In this document: positions 1 to 8,139 of the stretch, one piece after another
Position numbering within the stretch: the stretch's first letter is position 1
Layout of the letters: each line of letters opens with the position of its first letter
NCBI GenBank assembly: GCA_020217115.1
Contig: JAIWOA010000069.1
Span: forward strand, 1-10,000
Length of the DNA: 10,000 bases
DNA from: Calditerrivibrio sp.
GTDB lineage: Bacteria; Chrysiogenota; Deferribacteres; Deferribacterales; Calditerrivibrionaceae
Direction: 5' to 3'
Translations under genes and position numbers: made by a program
The notes under the pieces: model-generated
Seen by the model: only the letters and a program-made list of their open reading frames with translations
Told to the model about the DNA's origin: nothing
The model's database searches: none

Positions 1-1785
1 AGAAATTTTAGTATAATTGCCCACATAGATCATGGTAAATCTACCATTGCTGACAGATTGATAGAATATACTGATGCAATCGATAAAAGGCTCATGAAAG
101 AGCAATTGCTTGATTCGATGGATATTGAGAGGGAGAGGGGGATTACGATTAAGGCACAAACTGTAAGATTGAGCTATAAGGCTGATGATGGTCAGGAATA
201 CCAGTTAAATCTTATTGATACACCTGGTCATGTCGATTTTACCTATGAAGTTTCAAGGAGTCTTGCAGCCTGTGAAGGTGCTTTACTTGTTGTGGATGCT
301 TCTCAGGGGGTTGAAGCTCAGACTATAGCAAATGTTTACATGGCCATTGAACAGAACTTAGAATTAATACCTGTTATAAATAAAATAGATCTACCAAGTG
401 CAGATGTTGAAAGGGTAAAAAAAGAGATTGAGGATGTCATAGGGATTGACGCTAGCCATGCAGTTCCAGCAAGTGCAAAGGAGGGTGTGGGTATCAAAGA
501 GATACTTGAGTCTGTAGTTGAATATGTTCCCTGCCCAAAGGGTGACATTGAAAAGCCTCTCAAGGCAATGGTTTTTGATTCATGGTATGACTCTTATCAG
601 GGGGTAATTATTCTGATCAGAGTTATAGATGGTCAGATAGGAATTGGGAGTACGTTCTGTTTTATGTCTAATGACAAAGAGTATCAGGTAGATAAAGTTG
701 GTGTTTTTACTCCTATGGCAAAGAATGTTGCTATGCTTTCAGCTGGTGAAGTTGGTTTTATTATTGCAGGAATAAAGGATTTGAAAGATGTTAAGATTGG
801 AGATACTCTTACTGATCCAAAAAATAGAACAAAAGAGGCATTCCCAGGATTTAAAAATGTAAAACCGGTGGTTTTTTGTGGATTTTATCCTGTGGATACA
901 AACGAATTCGATGATCTCAGGGATGCATTGGAGAAGCTTTCCCTAAATGATAGCTCATTCACCTTTGAGCCAGAAAATTCTGCGGCATTGGGGTTTGGTT
1001 TTAGGTGTGGATTTCTTGGGTTGCTCCATATGGAGATAATACAGGAAAGGCTTGAGAGGGAATTTAACCTAAACTTGATTACTACAGCTCCAATGGTAAT
1101 TTACAAAGTTTACAGGACAAATGGAGAGATGATAGAGGTTGATAACCCTATAAAATTTCCAAATCCTGGTGAGATATCGAGGATTGAAGAGCCCATTATA
1201 AAGGCAACAATTATAGTTCCCTATGAGTTTGTTGGGAATGTTATACAGCTACTTCAGGGAAGAAGAGGGTTTCAAAAAAATATGCATTACATGTCATCCA
1301 CAAGGGTGATACTTGAATATGAAGTTCCGTTGTGTGAAATAGTTCTTGATTTTTATGATAAATTGAAATCTGTGACTAAGGGGTATGCCTCTTTTGACTA
1401 TGAGCATTCTGGCTATCGTGAAGCAGATATGGTTAAGCTTGATATTCTTATAAATGGTGAGCCAGTGGATGCTTTGAGTATTATTATTCATAGGGATCAT
1501 GCCTACTATAAGGGAAGAGATTTGGTGGAAAAGATGAAAGAGGTGATACCAAGGCAGATGTTTGAAGTGGCAATTCAGGCTGCTCTTGGAAATAAAGTAG
1601 TTGCTCGTTCTACGGTTAAAGCATTTAGAAAAAATGTAACTGCCAAATGTTATGGTGGAGATATAACGAGAAAGAGAAAGCTTCTGGAGAAACAGAAAGA
1701 GGGTAAAAAAAGGATGAAGATGGTGGGTAAGGTTGAGTTACCACAGGAAGCATTTCTTGCAATTTTAAAAATAAATGAGGATTGA
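1..1785 (+). CDS. lepA: Elongation factor 4 (LepA), 5'-partial
   Basis: Ribosome-associated translational GTPase of the EF-G-like family, thought to act on stalled or mistranslocated ribosomes or in 30S biogenesis. The reading frame is open from base 1, and its first visible residues already lie just before the P-loop, so the true start is outside the window with probably only 5-10 residues missing. The TTG at 58 is not a credible start because it falls after the P-loop. Counting from base 1 (594 residues visible, E. coli LepA has 599): AHIDHGKST at 7-15 (G1), ERERGITI at 43-50 (switch I/G2), DTPGH at 73-77 (G3), NKID at 127-130 (G4) and SAK a little further on (G5). The C-terminal part carries the LepA-specific basic domain, with the conserved [20 protein letters not shown] stretch and the [11 protein letters not shown] end. 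The stop TGA overlaps an ATG of the following lepB. Identification is firm. Confidence 0.98.
   Translation, partial: RNFSIIAHIDHGKSTIADRLIEYTDAIDKRLMKEQLLDSMDIERERGITIKAQTVRLSYKADDGQEYQLNLIDTPGHVDFTYEVSRSLAACEGALLVVDASQGVEAQTIANVYMAIEQNLELIPVINKIDLPSADVERVKKEIEDVIGIDASHAVPASAKEGVGIKEILESVVEYVPCPKGDIEKPLKAMVFDSWYDSYQGVIILIRVIDGQIGIGSTFCFMSNDKEYQVDKVGVFTPMAKNVAMLSAGEVGFIIAGIKDLKDVKIGDTLTDPKNRTKEAFPGFKNVKPVVFCGFYPVDTNEFDDLRDALEKLSLNDSSFTFEPENSAALGFGFRCGFLGLLHMEIIQERLEREFNLNLITTAPMVIYKVYRTNGEMIEVDNPIKFPNPGEISRIEEPIIKATIIVPYEFVGNVIQLLQGRRGFQKNMHYMSSTRVILEYEVPLCEIVLDFYDKLKSVTKGYASFDYEHSGYREADMVKLDILINGEPVDALSIIIHRDHAYYKGRDLVEKMKEVIPRQMFEVAIQAALGNKVVARSTVKAFRKNVTAKCYGGDITRKRKLLEKQKEGKKRMKMVGKVELPQEAFLAILKINED
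1776..1780 (+). promoter_or_regulatory. Ribosome binding site deciding the lepB start
   Basis: TGAGG lies 7 bases before the ATG at 1788, 4 bases before the ATG at 1785 and only 1 base before the TTG at 1782. Spacing therefore favours 1788. The two ATG choices differ by a single Met, so the protein is almost the same either way. Confidence 0.5.
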
Positions 1786-1787
1786 TG

Positions 1788-2405
1788 ATGGCTGACAGTG
1801 AGATAAAAGAGACTTCTACTGGAGAAGAGTTTAAGAAAAAGGGGAAATTTAAAGATACTTTCGATTCAATAGTTGTTGCCTTTGTTGTTGCAATGATAAT
1901 CAGGGCATTTTTCATTCAGGCATACAAGATCCCTTCTGGGTCTATGTTAAATACACTTTTGATAGGAGATCATCTACTTGTTAATAAAACAGCCTATTGG
2001 TTTAGTAAGCCTAAAAGAGGAGATATTATAGTTTTTGAATACCCAATAGAGCCTGAAAAAGACTTTATCAAGAGGGTAATTGCTGTTCCTGGTGATAGAA
2101 TAAGAATGGAAAATAAAAAAGTTTTTATCAATGGTAAACCACAGGATGAGAAGTATGTAAGGTATGAATCTGATTTTGTTTTTCCAGAATATGTTAATCC
2201 GAGGGACAATTTTCCAGAGATTACAATACCTGAAGGATATTATTTTGTGATGGGTGACAATAGGGATGCAAGTTTTGATAGTAGATTCTGGGGGTTTGTA
2301 AAGGAGAGTTCTATAAAGGGAGAAGCCCTTATAATCTATTGGTCATGGCAGTTTGGAGATAAGTTTGAACTTAGATTAAACAGACTATTGAAAATAATCG
2401 ATTAA
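1788..2405 (+). CDS. lepB: Signal peptidase I (LepB)
   Basis: Membrane-bound serine protease (Ser/Lys dyad, peptidase family S26) that removes signal peptides from Sec- and Tat-exported proteins on the outer face of the inner membrane. The 205-residue protein has a short charged cytoplasmic N-terminus, one membrane helix at about 27-45, and then box B IPSGSM with the predicted nucleophile Ser52 (equivalent to E. coli Ser90; Ser50 would match the oxyanion-hole serine). Box D is FIKRVIAVPGD with the general base Lys95. Box E is the MGDNRDASFDSR stretch at about residue 157-168. It is compact, closer in length to Gram-positive or deltaproteobacterial type I peptidases than to the 324-residue E. 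coli enzyme with two membrane helices. Start chosen by ribosome-site spacing; the ATG at 1785 overlaps the lepA stop by one base (TGATG). lepA-lepB adjacency is a classic arrangement. Firm call. Confidence 0.96.
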   Translation: MADSEIKETSTGEEFKKKGKFKDTFDSIVVAFVVAMIIRAFFIQAYKIPSGSMLNTLLIGDHLLVNKTAYWFSKPKRGDIIVFEYPIEPEKDFIKRVIAVPGDRIRMENKKVFINGKPQDEKYVRYESDFVFPEYVNPRDNFPEITIPEGYYFVMGDNRDASFDSRFWGFVKESSIKGEALIIYWSWQFGDKFELRLNRLLKIID

Positions 2406-2442
2406 TGAGTTAATAAGGTGCTAAGTTCGTAACGGGGGTTTT

Positions 2443-2793
2443 ATGATTCAATGGATAAAATTTGCTGTTCAGATTTTTGTTGCTGTTTACATAATAGTTG
2501 CCGCTTTTTTGTATATACTCCCCTTTGCTAAATTTTATATTTATAAGCCAACAGCTGAAGAGATAATAAAACAAAGGGTAGACTTATCCATTGAAGCAAC
2601 AGTTGCTCTACTCAAGCAGGAAGGAGATGGCGTTGGCATAACACTGGGAGATGAAAATATATTAATAAATAGAACTGAAGATAATGCTGAAATAACAATT
2701 AGTTATAAGACAGTTTATAAAATTCCTTTGACAAATAAAGCTTTTGAATATGAGCATACAATTTCAGGGATAAGGAAACTTAAGGGAGCATGA
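2443..2793 (+). CDS. Small single-pass membrane protein, possibly DUF4845-like
   Basis: A 116-residue protein of unknown function. Seen directly: an N-terminal hydrophobic helix at about 7-28 with almost no preceding tail, a short helix-forming segment with the sequence PTAEEIIKQRVDLSIEATVA, and a C-terminal part rich in alternating hydrophobic residues that looks like a small beta domain (ENILINRTEDNAEITISYKT, then VYKIPLTNKAFEYEH). The same order (one membrane helix, helical linker, then a short strand pattern of the 'hydrophobic-Tyr-basic-hydrophobic-Pro-Leu' kind) and the position right after lepB match my recollection of DUF4845 proteins, which often sit beside lepB in proteobacteria. 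That is a pattern match, not a search result. A G-rich stretch (GGGGG) five or so bases before the ATG may act as ribosome site. It sits three bases before pyrH and follows the only sizeable gap in the window. There is no lipobox and no catalytic motif. Confidence 0.85.
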   Translation: MIQWIKFAVQIFVAVYIIVAAFLYILPFAKFYIYKPTAEEIIKQRVDLSIEATVALLKQEGDGVGITLGDENILINRTEDNAEITISYKTVYKIPLTNKAFEYEHTISGIRKLKGA

Positions 2794-2796
2794 TTT

Positions 2797-3510
2797 ATGA
2801 AATCTATTTATGACAGAATTCTTTTAAAATTGAGTGGGGAAGCCCTTATGGGTGAGCAAAACTATGGTATTGATGGAGATGTTGTAAAGTTCATTGCAGG
2901 GGAGATCAAGGAGGCACTTGAGACAGGTGTTACCATAGGGATTGTTGTTGGTGGAGGTAATATATTTAGGGGTGTGTCAGAATCTGCAAAGGATATGGAC
3001 AGAGTTTCTGCAGACTACATGGGGATGCTTGCTACTGTTATAAACTCTCTGGCATTACAAAATGCTCTGGAAAATATTGGTGTACCTACTCGAGTTCAAA
3101 CTTCTATTGAAATGCGTCAGATAGCTGAGCCTTATATCAGAAGAAGAGCTATGAGACACCTTGAAAAAAATAGGGTTGTGATATTTGGAGCTGGCACAGG
3201 TAACCCTTACTTTACTACAGATACCACTGCTACTCTCAGGGCATCTGAGATAAATGCACAGGTTGTATTAAAGGCAACAAAGGTTGATGGTGTCTACACT
3301 GCCGATCCTAAAAAAGATAAAAATGCCTTAAAATATGATAAAATTTCCTATTTAGATGTGCTAAACAAAAATTTAAAAGTTATGGATTCTACAGCAATTT
3401 CAATGTGCATGGACAATAAAATACCTATCATAGTATTTGATCTCTATGGTAAGGGGAATTTGAAAAAGATTTTGTCTGGAGAAAAGATAGGAACAATAGT
3501 GGAGGATTAA
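2797..3510 (+). CDS. pyrH: Uridylate (UMP) kinase
   Basis: Cytoplasmic enzyme of the amino-acid-kinase fold that phosphorylates UMP to UDP with ATP; in bacteria it is hexameric and usually activated by GTP and inhibited by UTP. The 237 residues match the family length. Visible motifs: KLSGEAL at 11-17 (phosphate binding), GGGNIFRG at 52-59 (nucleotide/UMP site), [13 protein letters not shown] at 68-80 (UMP contact), [11 protein letters not shown] at 133-143 (between the acceptor and donor sites) and [14 protein letters not shown] (ATP side). The start has a good ribosome site, AAGGGAG at 2782-2788, eight bases upstream. It lies three bases after the small membrane protein and three before frr. 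The usual upstream partners rpsB and tsf are not here; lepA-lepB takes that position. Firm call. Confidence 0.98.
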   Translation: MKSIYDRILLKLSGEALMGEQNYGIDGDVVKFIAGEIKEALETGVTIGIVVGGGNIFRGVSESAKDMDRVSADYMGMLATVINSLALQNALENIGVPTRVQTSIEMRQIAEPYIRRRAMRHLEKNRVVIFGAGTGNPYFTTDTTATLRASEINAQVVLKATKVDGVYTADPKKDKNALKYDKISYLDVLNKNLKVMDSTAISMCMDNKIPIIVFDLYGKGNLKKILSGEKIGTIVED

Positions 3511-3513
3511 AAT

Positions 3514-4068
3514 ATGATAATTGATGTTTTTAACAAGACCAAAGAAAAGATGGAAAAAACATTGGAACATTTTAAATTAGAGTTAAAGGGAGTTAGAACG
3601 GGAAGAGCCTCAGTATCACTTTTTGATAATGTGAAGGTTGATTATTATGGTACCCCCACCCAGCTCTCTCAGATAGCTTCTCTAAACGCTGAAGCGAGAA
3701 TGGTTACTATTCAGCCATGGGAAGTAAATATGATAAAAGCTATAGAAAAAGCTATTATGGAAAGTAGTCTTGGGCTTAACCCCTCCAATGATGGTAGGGT
3801 GATAAGGGTTCCAATTCCTGCCCTTACTGAAGAGAGAAGAAGGGAGCTTGTGAAGGTTGTGAAAAAAATGTCTGAAGAGGCAAAGGTAGCCATAAGAAAC
3901 GAAAGACGGGATGCAATCGAGAAGCTTAAGAAAATGGAGAAAGAGAAACAGATATCGGAAGATGATAACAAAAAAGGATCTGAACAGATACAGAAATTAA
4001 CGGATGAATATATTAAAAAGGTAGATGAGGTGACAGAAAAGAAAGAAAAAGAGATAATGGAAATATAA
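3514..4068 (+). CDS. frr: Ribosome recycling factor
   Basis: Splits the post-termination 70S complex together with EF-G, releasing mRNA and deacylated tRNA. It has 184 residues, against 185 in E. coli. Family hallmarks seen: the N-terminal helix leading into the LKGVRTGRAS segment, the small beta domain with VDYYGTPTQLSQIASL and IQPWE, then NPSNDGRVIRVPIPALTEERR and the long charged C-terminal helix bundle (VKKMSEEAKVAIRNERRDA and onward). The start at 3514 has a clean GGAGG (3501-3505) eight bases upstream, inside the end of pyrH. Its TAA shares one base with the ATG of uppS. pyrH-frr adjacency is one of the most stable gene pairs in bacteria. Firm call. Confidence 0.98.
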   Translation: MIIDVFNKTKEKMEKTLEHFKLELKGVRTGRASVSLFDNVKVDYYGTPTQLSQIASLNAEARMVTIQPWEVNMIKAIEKAIMESSLGLNPSNDGRVIRVPIPALTEERRRELVKVVKKMSEEAKVAIRNERRDAIEKLKKMEKEKQISEDDNKKGSEQIQKLTDEYIKKVDEVTEKKEKEIMEI

Positions 4069-4796
4069 TGGTAAAGTCTGCTACGATACCAACCCACGTT
4101 GGAATAATAATGGATGGTAATGGCAGGTGGGCAAAAAAAAGATTGCTCCCAAGGGTTATGGGGCACCGTGAAGGGGTGAAGACTGTTAAAAAGATCACAG
4201 AGTTTGCTGCTAAAATCGGTATAAGGTATCTTTCCTTGTTTGCCTTTTCCACTGAAAATTGGTTGAGACCTCAGGATGAGGTTTCAACTCTTATGGATCT
4301 TCTTGATGAGTATATAGAATCTGAGGTTGAACTGATACTATCACAGGGTATCAAGTTTGTTGTTTCAGGGGATCTGGGTAGAATTAGGGAGAGTACAAGA
4401 AAGAAGTTAAATAACCTTATTGAAATATCACGAAATAACTCTGGTATGGTTTTAAATCTTGCGCTTAATTATGGTGGAAGGGATGAACTTATTCATGCAG
4501 TAAAACTTATTATTGATGACTACAGTAAAGGTTTGTTGTCAAAAGATGATATAGAAAAAAAATTTTCTTTATATCTTTATAATGCTGAAATTCCAGATAT
4601 TGATCTTCTAATAAGGACAAGTGGAGAGATCAGGATAAGTAATTTTATGCTATGGCGGATAGCCTACTCTGAATTGTATTTCACAAAGGTTCTCTGGCCA
4701 GATTTTAATGAGGATAATTTTAGAGATGCTATAGCAGATTATAATAAAAGAATAAGGCGATTTGGTAAGACGGATGAGCAGATTATTGGGAAATGA
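4068..4796 (+). CDS. uppS: Undecaprenyl diphosphate synthase (cis-prenyltransferase)
   Basis: Adds isopentenyl diphosphate units in cis to farnesyl diphosphate to give C55 undecaprenyl diphosphate, the lipid carrier for peptidoglycan and other surface polymers. The 242 residues fit the family (E. coli 253). Active-site residues all align with the E. coli enzyme: Asp16 in IIMDGNGRWAK (E. coli D26), His33 in GHREG (H43), Arg183, Arg189 and Ser191 in RTSGEIRISNF (R194, R200, S202) and Glu202 in AYSEL (E213). FSTENW and LWPDF are also present. Residue 197 is Arg where many homologues have Gln (LLWQ), a minor change. The start overlaps the frr stop (TAATG) and lacks a strong ribosome site, suggesting coupled translation. 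Also called ispU. Firm call. Confidence 0.98.
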   Translation: MVKSATIPTHVGIIMDGNGRWAKKRLLPRVMGHREGVKTVKKITEFAAKIGIRYLSLFAFSTENWLRPQDEVSTLMDLLDEYIESEVELILSQGIKFVVSGDLGRIRESTRKKLNNLIEISRNNSGMVLNLALNYGGRDELIHAVKLIIDDYSKGLLSKDDIEKKFSLYLYNAEIPDIDLLIRTSGEIRISNFMLWRIAYSELYFTKVLWPDFNEDNFRDAIADYNKRIRRFGKTDEQIIGK

Positions 4797-5586
4797 GAAA
4801 TTAAAAAGGGTTTTAACTGCTGCTGTCCTCATACCACCCCTTGTGATTGCTGTTATAAAACTCAGTCACTTTTTATTTTTTCTTCTCCTTTTGGTGGTAA
4901 TATATATAGCTACCTATGAATTTTCTATGCTTATTGAGGCTTCTGGTGGAAAATTCTTGAAAATACCAACATATATTGGAGCATTTTTGATTCCATTCGG
5001 TTTTTATTTAAATGATTTTAAGCTTTTTTTACTGACAGTTTTTGTTGTATCTTTCTCCTCCCTATCTATAAAATTATTGGGTGATCAACCTCTGGAATCG
5101 ACATTTAATACTGTTGGGAATACTTTTTTGAATATATTTTATGTTCCATTTTTTTTCTCCTTTATAATGTTGCTTAGAAATATAAACTTTCACTATATCT
5201 TTTATCTTTTTGTTGTGATATTTTTGAGTGATACCTTTGCATATTTTTTTGGTATAAGGTTTGGGAAAAAGAGGTTATATGAAATAATAAGCCCTAAAAA
5301 AAGTATTGAGGGGCTTTTAGCAGGGATTTTAGGAGGTTTATCTGGCGGATTGCTGTATGCATACATATTTTTAGATATATCTCTTATTCATATATTTGCT
5401 TCATCCGGTCTTGTTGTTTTTGCTGGAGTAATAGGTGATCTTACTGAATCGATGTTTAAGAGAAAAGCTGGTGTTAAAGATTCTGGAAATATTTTCCCAG
5501 GTCATGGAGGCATGCTTGATAGGGTTGATGCACTTTTGTTTGGCGCACCAGTTTTATATTTCTATGTGAGTTCTATGGGTATATGA
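4774..5586 (+). CDS. cdsA: Phosphatidate cytidylyltransferase (CDP-diglyceride synthase)
   Basis: Integral membrane enzyme that makes CDP-diacylglycerol from phosphatidic acid and CTP, the branch point to phosphatidylethanolamine, phosphatidylglycerol and cardiolipin. From the ATG at 4774 it has 270 residues with several hydrophobic segments throughout (family members have about eight helices). The C-terminal family signature is intact at 226-252: SMFKRKAGVKDSG, then FPGHGGMLDRVD, with the metal- and substrate-binding Lys235, Asp236, His244, Asp249 and Asp252. The start is not certain. ATG 4774 overlaps the end of uppS by 23 bases and has no clear ribosome site. TTG 4762 is four residues earlier, with AAGG at 4754-4757. 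TTG 4786 is four residues later. All give nearly the same protein, because the first membrane helix begins after LKRVLTA. Function is firm, start moderate. Confidence 0.95.
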   Translation: MSRLLGNEKLKRVLTAAVLIPPLVIAVIKLSHFLFFLLLLVVIYIATYEFSMLIEASGGKFLKIPTYIGAFLIPFGFYLNDFKLFLLTVFVVSFSSLSIKLLGDQPLESTFNTVGNTFLNIFYVPFFFSFIMLLRNINFHYIFYLFVVIFLSDTFAYFFGIRFGKKRLYEIISPKKSIEGLLAGILGGLSGGLLYAYIFLDISLIHIFASSGLVVFAGVIGDLTESMFKRKAGVKDSGNIFPGHGGMLDRVDALLFGAPVLYFYVSSMGI

Positions 5587-6734
5587 AAAAGAAGATAGGT
5601 ATAGTAGGTTCTACTGGTTCTATAGGTACGCAGGCTCTTGATGTTATAAATCTCCACAGGGACAAATTTGAGATTGTTTTTTTGAGTTGTAACTCCAATG
5701 TTGATCTTATGGTGGAACAGGGGAAACAATTCTCTGCAAAATATATTGTGTCCGCAGGGAAAAAATTTGATGCTGAATATTTTGGAATAAAGGTTTTATA
5801 TGGATATGAGAGTGTTATAAAGCTTATAGAAAATGAAGATATAGATCTTGTTTTAATAGCTACAACAGGGTTTTCTGGTGTTTTACCTACATATGTTGCT
5901 GCTAAAAGAGGTGTTGAAATAGCCCTTGCAAACAAGGAGTCTATTGTGGCTGCAGGTTCCTTGATAACTGAAGCTGTAAAAAGAACGAGATCAACATTAA
6001 TTCCAGTTGATAGTGAACATTCTGCAGTATTTCAATGCTTAATGGGTCAGAATCGAGATAAGATAGAGAAGGTTATACTTACAGCCAGTGGGGGTCCTTT
6101 TAGAAATAGACCATTTGATTCCTTTGACCATATAAGTAAAACTGAGGCGCTAAAGCATCCAAACTGGAGCATGGGAGCCAAAATTACTATAGATTCTGCT
6201 ACGATGATGAACAAGGGGCTTGAGCTGATTGAGGCAAAGTATCTTTTTGATCTTCATCCATCTAAGCTTGATGTGGTTATACATCCACAGAGTATTATAC
6301 ATTCGATGGTTTCTTTTGTGGACGGTTCCTTTTTAGCCCAGTTGGGTTATCCAGATATGAGAACTCCAATATCATTCTCCCTTATGTACCCTGAAAGGTT
6401 GGTTTCTGGAGTTAAGCCTATAGATTTTAAAACGTTGAGTGTCCTTACATTTCAAGAGGTTGATTTTAGAAAATACAGGTGTCTGGAGTTGGCAATAAAT
6501 GTTCTTAATCAAGGGAATAATAGTCTGATGATAGCCATGAATGCTGCCAATGAGGTGGCTGTGGAATATTTTTTGAAGGATAATTTGAGTTTTCAGCAGA
6601 TATATGATGTTATTGAGGGTACTGTGGAAAAATATAGTAGTAAAAATATTACAGATATTGACGAAATCTTTGAACTTGATATTTTATCAAGGGAGACTGC
6701 TAAGCAGGTTGTAAAGAAATTGAAAAGAGGTTAA
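5583..6734 (+). CDS. dxr: 1-deoxy-D-xylulose 5-phosphate reductoisomerase
   Basis: Converts 1-deoxy-D-xylulose 5-phosphate to 2-C-methyl-D-erythritol 4-phosphate with NADPH and a divalent metal, the committed step of the MEP isoprenoid pathway and the target of fosmidomycin. The 383 residues show the NADPH Rossmann loop GSTGSIG at 9-15, ALANKESIVAAG (114-125), the metal-binding trio Asp143-Ser144-Glu145 in PVDSEHSA, ASGGPFR, substrate His192 in KHPNWSMGAK, and metal ligand Glu214 in MMNKGLE. These align with E. coli D150, S151, E152, H209 and E231. IHPQSIIHSMV and the MNAANEVAV segment are also present. The ATG overlaps the cdsA stop by four bases (ATGA). Its product pathway supplies the precursors used by the neighbouring uppS. 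Also called ispC. Firm call. Confidence 0.98.
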   Translation: MKKKIGIVGSTGSIGTQALDVINLHRDKFEIVFLSCNSNVDLMVEQGKQFSAKYIVSAGKKFDAEYFGIKVLYGYESVIKLIENEDIDLVLIATTGFSGVLPTYVAAKRGVEIALANKESIVAAGSLITEAVKRTRSTLIPVDSEHSAVFQCLMGQNRDKIEKVILTASGGPFRNRPFDSFDHISKTEALKHPNWSMGAKITIDSATMMNKGLELIEAKYLFDLHPSKLDVVIHPQSIIHSMVSFVDGSFLAQLGYPDMRTPISFSLMYPERLVSGVKPIDFKTLSVLTFQEVDFRKYRCLELAINVLNQGNNSLMIAMNAANEVAVEYFLKDNLSFQQIYDVIEGTVEKYSSKNITDIDEIFELDILSRETAKQVVKKLKRG

Positions 6735-6735
6735 A

Positions 6736-7794
6736 ATGACAGCAATAATAGCAATACTTGCCTTTGGGTTGCTTGTTTTTATACATGAGTTGGGGCATTT
6801 TATATTTGCAAAATTGTTTGGTGTGTATGTTGAGAAATTTTCCATAGGGTTTGGTCCAAAGCTTTTTGGGAAAAAAATAGGAGATACTGAATATCTCATC
6901 TGTGCAATACCCCTTGGTGGTTATGTAAAAATGTATGGGGAGCATTCCGATGAATCTGTAGATGAAGCATTAAGGGATAGAGCATTTAATAATAAAAAGT
7001 TGTATCAGAAAAGTTTAATAGTTTTTGCTGGGCCACTATTTAATTACATGCTTGCGGTATTTCTATTCTGGATTGTTTTTCTAAAGGGTGTCCCTTCGTT
7101 AAAGCCTGTGATTGGTGAACTGACTGAAAACATGCCTGCAAAGGTTGCTGGTTTACAAGCTGGAGATGAAATTGTTAGTATAAATGGTTTTGCTATAAAA
7201 AGCTGGGATGATATGGCTGATCTTATTAAAAAAAGTCCTGGTAAACCTATTGATATTGTCTACAAAAGAGGTGATCAGACTGTTAATATTCAGATTACTC
7301 CTCAGAGATCCCAATCTAAAAATATTTTTGGGGAAAATGTGGAGGTGGGACTTCTGGGTATAAAGCCATCAGGAGAGCAGATTCATATCTCCTACGGTTT
7401 TTTTGAAGCACTCTGGAAAGGTTTTTTGAAGTGTTATGATATTGTAGAATTGACGATTCTTGGTATTGTAAAGATGTTTCAAAAAATTATCCCTGCAGAT
7501 AATATTGGTGGTCCAATTATGATATTTCAGATGACAAAGGATGCAGCAAGTTTTGGATTTGTCCCTCTGATAACCTTTATTGCTTTGATAAGTATAAATC
7601 TGGCTATTCTCAATCTTTTACCTGTCCCTGTCCTTGATGGTGGTCATCTCTTGATATATTTTATAGAGGCGATTATAGGTAGGCCCCTTAGTGAAAAGGC
7701 AAAGACATTTGCCATGAAGGTTGGTATGAGTTTACTGCTTCTTTTGATGGTATTTGCATTTTATAATGATATAATGAGAATGTTTAAAGGGTAA
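6736..7794 (+). CDS. rseP: RseP-type site-2 intramembrane zinc metalloprotease
   Basis: Site-2 protease family (M50) enzyme that cuts membrane-spanning segments. In E. coli RseP cleaves the anti-sigma factor RseA and remnant signal peptides; the target here is unknown. Of 352 residues, the first helix carries the zinc motif HELGH at 17-21. A conserved IPLGGYVKMYGE segment follows at 58-69, then a second helix at about 95-117 (FAGPLFN), one PDZ domain at about 122-192, and the third catalytic element NLLPVPVLDGG at 293-303, whose Asp301 is the expected third zinc ligand. A final membrane helix ends the protein. One PDZ domain rather than the two of E. coli RseP (450 residues) is common outside Gammaproteobacteria. 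AGAGG at 6726-6730 precedes the ATG. It lies one base after dxr, in the conserved uppS-cdsA-dxr-rseP order. No anti-sigma factor gene is in view. Confidence 0.96.
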   Translation: MTAIIAILAFGLLVFIHELGHFIFAKLFGVYVEKFSIGFGPKLFGKKIGDTEYLICAIPLGGYVKMYGEHSDESVDEALRDRAFNNKKLYQKSLIVFAGPLFNYMLAVFLFWIVFLKGVPSLKPVIGELTENMPAKVAGLQAGDEIVSINGFAIKSWDDMADLIKKSPGKPIDIVYKRGDQTVNIQITPQRSQSKNIFGENVEVGLLGIKPSGEQIHISYGFFEALWKGFLKCYDIVELTILGIVKMFQKIIPADNIGGPIMIFQMTKDAASFGFVPLITFIALISINLAILNLLPVPVLDGGHLLIYFIEAIIGRPLSEKAKTFAMKVGMSLLLLLMVFAFYNDIMRMFKG

Positions 7795-7797
7795 AAT

Positions 7798-8139
7798 ATG
7801 CATGAAGCAAGTATCGCTCAGAGTATTCTTGATATTGTATTGGAAACTGCTCTAAAAAATGGAGCCAGGACTGTTAGAGTGGTGAATCTTCTTGTGGGTA
7901 AGATATCTGCTGTTGACAATAGTGCACTTACAACTGCTTTTGATGTCATAAAAGAGGGTACAATTGCCGATAGTGCTATACTTAACATTGAAAATATACC
8001 GATTGTTGGCAAATGCAACGATTGTGGAAATCTGGACGAGTATGAAGAGTATTTTTTCCAGTGTAAAAAATGCAGATCTTTTAATGTTGAGCTTATAAGT
8101 GGAGAGGAACTTTCCATTAAAGATATTGAGGTGGACTAG
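7798..8139 (+). CDS. hypA: Hydrogenase nickel-incorporation protein HypA
   Basis: Small metallochaperone that hands Ni(II), with HypB, to the large subunit of [NiFe] hydrogenase; in some bacteria it also serves urease. The 113 residues match the family exactly. The N-terminal nickel site is MHE with His2 and Glu3, so the start must be this ATG. The structural zinc site is two CxxC pairs, Cys73/Cys76 and Cys89/Cys92, at the spacing usual for HypA. AAAGGG at 7786-7791 is six bases upstream. It lies three bases after rseP and shares one base with hypB. No hydrogenase structural gene or other hyp gene (hypC, D, E, F) is in the window, so the pair has apparently been built into a housekeeping gene string. 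Firm call. Confidence 0.97.
   Translation: MHEASIAQSILDIVLETALKNGARTVRVVNLLVGKISAVDNSALTTAFDVIKEGTIADSAILNIENIPIVGKCNDCGNLDEYEEYFFQCKKCRSFNVELISGEELSIKDIEVD
8128..8131 (+). promoter_or_regulatory. Ribosome binding site for the hypB GTG start
   Basis: GAGG lies seven bases before the GTG at 8139. Together with the one-base stop/start overlap (TAGTG) it supports GTG as initiator; the next in-frame ATG is at residue 33, immediately before the P-loop, and would remove conserved N-terminal sequence. Confidence 0.55.

Noticed and set aside
1625..1915. Reverse-strand open frame opposite the lepA-lepB junction
   Set aside because: Shadow of two conserved genes, low-complexity composition, no ribosome site or family motif recognised.
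2388..2416. Possible promoter before the small membrane protein gene: TTGAAA, 17 bases, then TAATAA
   Set aside because: The -35-like part is fair but the -10-like part matches TATAAT at only three positions, and such matches are expected by chance in AT-rich DNA. Not listed as a feature.
2406..2442. The 37-base gap after lepB as a terminator, small RNA or riboswitch
   Set aside because: The only inverted repeat is a three-base GTT/AAC pair; no stable stem or T-tract is present and the space is too short for a riboswitch.
4133..4140. Run of eight A in uppS, at the MDGNGRWAKKR motif, as a slippage site
   Set aside because: It simply encodes Ala-Lys-Lys-Arg with AAA codons in an AT-rich gene; the zero frame gives a full-length conserved enzyme and no meaningful alternative product is visible.
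3711..4166. Reverse-strand open frame of 151 residues opposite frr and uppS
   Set aside because: It is antisense to two firmly identified genes, is Ser/Phe/Ile-rich in the way antisense of Lys/Glu-rich coding tends to be, and resembles no family.
5149..5156. Run of eight T in cdsA, considered as a terminator tail
   Set aside because: It lies inside the coding region, encodes Phe in a membrane helix, and has no GC-rich hairpin before it.
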